A stretch of 9,917 nt of DNA from an uncultured Chthoniobacterales bacterium. GTDB taxonomy: Bacteria > Verrucomicrobiota > Verrucomicrobiia > Chthoniobacterales > UBA10450. A program made the translations under genes and the position numbers. Under the pieces are notes generated by a model. That model saw nothing but the letters and a program-made list of their open reading frames with translations. It had not been told where the DNA came from and searched no databases. Location of the stretch: contig CATPAT010000025.1 in assembly GCA_955652155.1 (NCBI GenBank), forward strand, positions 1 through 9,917. The letters are read 5' to 3'. Below are positions 7,501 to 9,917 of the stretch, one piece after another (the stretch's first letter is position 1; every line of letters starts with the position of its first letter).

Positions 7501-7529
7501 TTGACCTTTTTTGCCAGATTTGTTGTTAT
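7501..7529 (+). promoter_or_regulatory. Candidate sigma-70-type promoter for the surface protein gene
   Basis: TTGACC (five of six consensus bases) is separated by 17 bp from TGTTAT (four of six) inside the most AT-rich stretch of the intergenic region (about 7480-7530). Transcription would start near 7536 and leave a leader of about 95 nt before the ATG at 7631. Promoter consensus in this lineage is uncertain, so this is only a candidate. Confidence 0.4.
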
Positions 7530-7532
7530 GGC

Positions 7533-7588
7533 TGGTATGGAAAGTCATGATTGGTATGGGGGTTTTAGACGCAGCGCGGTGCAACCCC
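7533..7588 (+). promoter_or_regulatory. Leader element: paired TGGTATGG repeats and a hairpin
   Basis: The octamer TGGTATGG occurs at 7533-7540 and again at 7552-7559, 19 bp apart, just downstream of the candidate promoter. The second copy runs into a possible stem-loop: GGGGTT (7559-7564) pairs with AACCCC (7583-7588), and GCA (7571-7573) pairs with TGC (7580-7582) inside it, with TTAGAC bulged. It could be an operator pair or an mRNA leader structure. The stem is short, so chance is possible. Confidence 0.3.
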
Positions 7589-7630
7589 AAAATCTCTAGG
7601 CACGTTCCGCGTTCTTCCAACGTCACGCAT

Positions 7631-9917
7631 ATGAGCAAGATTTTTCGAGCAGCTGCTCCCTTAACGAGTCGAATCGCGCCAGTTCTCGGCGTTGTTCTAG
7701 TTTTAGTGGGTTTGATCGCATCCAGCCAACTGCATTTGGCTCAGGTTACCGCTGGTTCTACCGTTACCACAGACAAGAACGATTACGCGCCTGGGGAAAC
7801 CGTCGCGATTAGCGGCTCGGGCTGGATCCCGGGTCAGCCGGTGGCTCTCCACATTGACGAGTCCGACAATGATCTGCCGTGGGACGTTTCCGCGACGCCA
7901 GACGCGTCTGGAAATTTCTCCAATAGCGACTTTGTCATTCAGACGAATGACATCGGGGTGCTATTTACGTTGACGGCGACCCAGGGGACTGTCACGGCCA
8001 CAACTCAATTCACCGACGTGGTCGCGGCTGGCACCGCTCCGAACGGGGATCCCGGCGGCTTCGAGATTGAAGGTAACGTGGCGGCTACTGCCGGAGGTGG
8101 CCACACAGATTGGGTCGCAAACGGCGTTGGCACCACGGGACTTCTTACGAGTGCCGGCGTTCCGATGGATTCCACCGTCACCTTCCGCCGCCTCGATGCA
8201 CACAACGGGACCGATGATGTTTTCGCCGGCAGCCACAAGTTCGGCGATAATCCGAACACCTACACTTGGAAGACCGCCAGTGCTGCCAGTAAGGACGATT
8301 TGAACAACGTTTATGTTCACATCTCGAAAGATGCCGCTGGTGACCGCTGGATAACCGCGTCCGCCGATAGACTGTCAAACAATGGAACCGCCTTCGTTGA
8401 TTTCGAGCTGACTCAGGCCGACCTCTCACAGGTGACTGATGTCGGCTGTTCCTCAGCTCCTTGCGGCCATTTCGTAACAAATCCCGCCGGCGCGGTTTCA
8501 GGCGATCCGCTGTTTGCTACGGGCGGACGAACTCCTAACGATCTGTTGATCACGGCGCAATACAATAGCGGAGGCTCACTCGCGACAGCCATCGTCTATC
8601 AGTGGAAATTGGTTTCGGGGACCTATCAGTGGGTTGATATTACGTCATCCATCGCGGTGAACACCGCATTCGTGGCAACCAACACAGTGGATGGGGTATC
8701 GGTGCCTTACGGCGCATTCGGCGCGACGACCTACTCGAAGAACCAATTTGTCGAGATGTCGATCGATGCGACCCAACTAATTAAAGTAAATGTTGACCCA
8801 TGCTCCGGGATCGAGATCCACAGCGTTTTCGTCCGGACAAAAACTTCTACAAGTGCCAGTGCGGTCCTGGATGACTTCGTTACGCCGATCTCGCTCTCTT
8901 TCAGCGCCGGTTTCACTGCGTCAGTAACGCAAAGCGCGGTGAGCTGCTTCGGCGGTTCCAACGGTTCGGTGACGGCTACGATTAATGGCGGCACTCCACC
9001 GTACTCGGTAACCCTCGGCAGCACAACGCAGACGGTTTTGACTGATGGAGGGTCGACTACTTTTACGGGTCTGACTGCCGGATTAAAAAGTGTGCACGTT
9101 GTTGCCACTGGCGGTTGTACCAAAGACGCCACGATCACCGTCATCCAGCCAGCTTCAGCGGTTGGATCATCGATAACGTCGCAAACAAATGTTGGTTGCT
9201 TTGGTGGCTCAACCGGAAGTGTGACGGTCGCGGGTTCGGGTGGAACTCCTTCTTACACCTACTCTATAGACGGTACTAACTTTGGCGTTAGTGGAACGTT
9301 TAACAATCTGGCCGCAGGCCCCTACACGGTCACGGTCAAGGATGCCAATGGATGCACCACGACTCAGCCGGTCACGATTACTCAGACAGCGTCCACAGTC
9401 TCAGCCTTGATTAGCTCCCAAACCAATGTTGGCTGCTTCGGCGGCTCGACCGGCAGCGTCACAGTCGCGGGCTCAGGCGGAACAGGTCCTTATACTTATT
9501 CGATCAACGGCACGACCTTTGGCGCGAGCGGTACGTTCAGCAATCTCGCCGCCGGGTCGTACACGGTTACGGTTAAGGATGCCAATGGGTGCACCACGAC
9601 CCAGGCTGTTACGATCACACATCCCGCCTCTGCAGTTTGGTCTTCTATAAGTTCGCAAACCAACGTCGGATGCTTTGGCAGTTCAACCGGCAGCGTAACC
9701 GTCGCGGGCTCGGGTGGGACTTCTCCTTACACCTACTCGATCGATGGCACTAACTTTGGTGCGAGCGGTACTTTCAGCAGCTTGGCGGCAGGTTCGTATA
9801 CGGTCACAGTTAAGGATGCTCATGGTTGCACCACGACCCAGGTAGTCACGATCACTCAACCTGCTTCAGCAGTCTCGGCATCGATTAGTTCGCAAACCAA
9901 CGTTGCCTGCTTTGGCG
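7631..9917 (+). CDS. Large secreted SprB-repeat surface protein (3' partial)
   Basis: An open frame of 762 codons runs without a stop from the ATG at 7631 to the window edge. A signal peptide is evident (basic start with Lys3 and Arg6, core VLGVVLVLVGLIA, then QLHLAQ). Residues about 42-110 form a small Ig-like or Big-like domain (TDKNDYAPGETVAISGSGW, then a strand-rich part). A larger domain at about 140-425 contains KDDLNNVYVHIS from residue 221 and the DR-SNNGTAFVDFEL stretch from residue 246. This pattern recalls uncharacterised ectodomains of big secreted proteins. From residue 434 tandem SprB-like repeats begin and are still running at the edge. SprB is the mobile gliding adhesin of Flavobacterium; the repeat also occurs in other long surface proteins, so adhesion is likely but gliding is not implied. 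No clear ribosome site precedes the ATG. The gene is divergent from the barrel/FecR operon. Confidence 0.85.
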   Translation, partial: MSKIFRAAAPLTSRIAPVLGVVLVLVGLIASSQLHLAQVTAGSTVTTDKNDYAPGETVAISGSGWIPGQPVALHIDESDNDLPWDVSATPDASGNFSNSDFVIQTNDIGVLFTLTATQGTVTATTQFTDVVAAGTAPNGDPGGFEIEGNVAATAGGGHTDWVANGVGTTGLLTSAGVPMDSTVTFRRLDAHNGTDDVFAGSHKFGDNPNTYTWKTASAASKDDLNNVYVHISKDAAGDRWITASADRLSNNGTAFVDFELTQADLSQVTDVGCSSAPCGHFVTNPAGAVSGDPLFATGGRTPNDLLITAQYNSGGSLATAIVYQWKLVSGTYQWVDITSSIAVNTAFVATNTVDGVSVPYGAFGATTYSKNQFVEMSIDATQLIKVNVDPCSGIEIHSVFVRTKTSTSASAVLDDFVTPISLSFSAGFTASVTQSAVSCFGGSNGSVTATINGGTPPYSVTLGSTTQTVLTDGGSTTFTGLTAGLKSVHVVATGGCTKDATITVIQPASAVGSSITSQTNVGCFGGSTGSVTVAGSGGTPSYTYSIDGTNFGVSGTFNNLAAGPYTVTVKDANGCTTTQPVTITQTASTVSALISSQTNVGCFGGSTGSVTVAGSGGTGPYTYSINGTTFGASGTFSNLAAGSYTVTVKDANGCTTTQAVTITHPASAVWSSISSQTNVGCFGSSTGSVTVAGSGGTSPYTYSIDGTNFGASGTFSSLAAGSYTVTVKDAHGCTTTQVVTITQPASAVSASISSQTNVACFG
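8930..9917 (+). repeat. Tandem SprB-like repeats coding for 79-residue units
   Basis: Units begin at 8930, 9182, 9419, 9656 and 9893 when aligned on the codon for Gln in the QTNVGCFGG motif. The first unit is divergent and 252 bp long; the next three are each exactly 237 bp (79 codons); the fifth is cut by the window edge. Each full unit carries CFGGSTGSVTVAGSGGT, YTYSI-GT-FG, LAAG-YTVTVKDA-GCTTTQ and VTIT, the typical SprB repeat pattern. It has two Cys residues 52 positions apart that could form a disulfide. The protein sequence is far better conserved than the codons. Confidence 0.9.

Larger units (their letters stand above)
7206..7630. other. Divergent intergenic region
   Basis: This 425-bp stretch between the minus-strand barrel gene and the plus-strand surface protein gene has no intact gene. 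It contains the receiver-domain remnant (7244-7459), an AT-rich island around 7480-7530 with a candidate plus-strand promoter, and the leader repeats and hairpin. No convincing minus-strand promoter for the operon could be picked out. The AT-rich island could serve both directions, which would give the operon a leader of nearly 300 nt passing through the remnant. Confidence 0.6.

Noticed and set aside
8731..9144. Minus-strand open frame of 137 codons
   Set aside because: It is antisense to the continuous 762-codon surface protein frame, which has a signal peptide and clear repeats.
8930..9917. CRISPR-like or satellite array
   Set aside because: The period is 237 bp, in frame, with divergence concentrated at third codon positions, so it is a protein repeat and not a spacer array.

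Overview
The window looks like a chromosomal piece of a Gram-negative, moderately GC-rich bacterium. It encodes Sec-type signal peptides, a lipobox lipoprotein, an outer-membrane barrel ending in Phe and a giant repeat surface protein. From recalled protein style, not a search, the best guess is a Verrucomicrobiota relative of the soil Chthoniobacterales/Spartobacteria type. The clues are secreted FecR-domain proteins, an 'AERALHAGA'-type response-regulator fragment and a SprB-repeat protein. No rRNA, tRNA, CRISPR array, transposase or phage gene was seen.

Left part (1-2368): a MoeB/ThiF-type E1-like adenylyltransferase fused to a C-terminal rhodanese domain enters the window already in progress. 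It ends head-on against a reverse-strand gene for a small secreted protein of unknown function, and the two stop codons overlap in a TTAA. That small gene starts only 24 bp from a divergent gene for a TPR/LysM lipoprotein.

Middle (2408-7205, all on the minus strand): four tightly packed genes look like one operon. In transcription order they are an outer-membrane beta-barrel protein, a 304-aa FecR-domain protein, a 680-aa FecR-domain protein with a long beta-repeat tail, and a 272-aa FecR-domain protein. Gaps are 8 bp, 3 bp and a 4-bp overlap. The three FecR proteins are clear tandem paralogues with signal peptides. No FecI-type sigma factor or TonB receptor lies nearby, so a classical iron-signalling role is not supported. 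An envelope or cell-surface assembly, with barrel, periplasmic FecR proteins and a beta-helix partner, is a reasonable inference. This is the most likely place for an undescribed system.

Right part (7206-9917): a 425-bp intergenic stretch separates the operon from a divergent gene. It holds a broken response-regulator receiver fragment (single-base frameshift), an AT-rich stretch with a candidate sigma-70 promoter, a paired 8-bp direct repeat and a leader hairpin. From 7631 a signal-peptide protein of at least 762 residues runs off the right edge. Its second half is tandem 79-residue SprB-like repeats, which suggests a very long surface adhesin. The divergent arrangement suggests, but does not prove, that the surface protein and the barrel/FecR operon belong to the same envelope programme.
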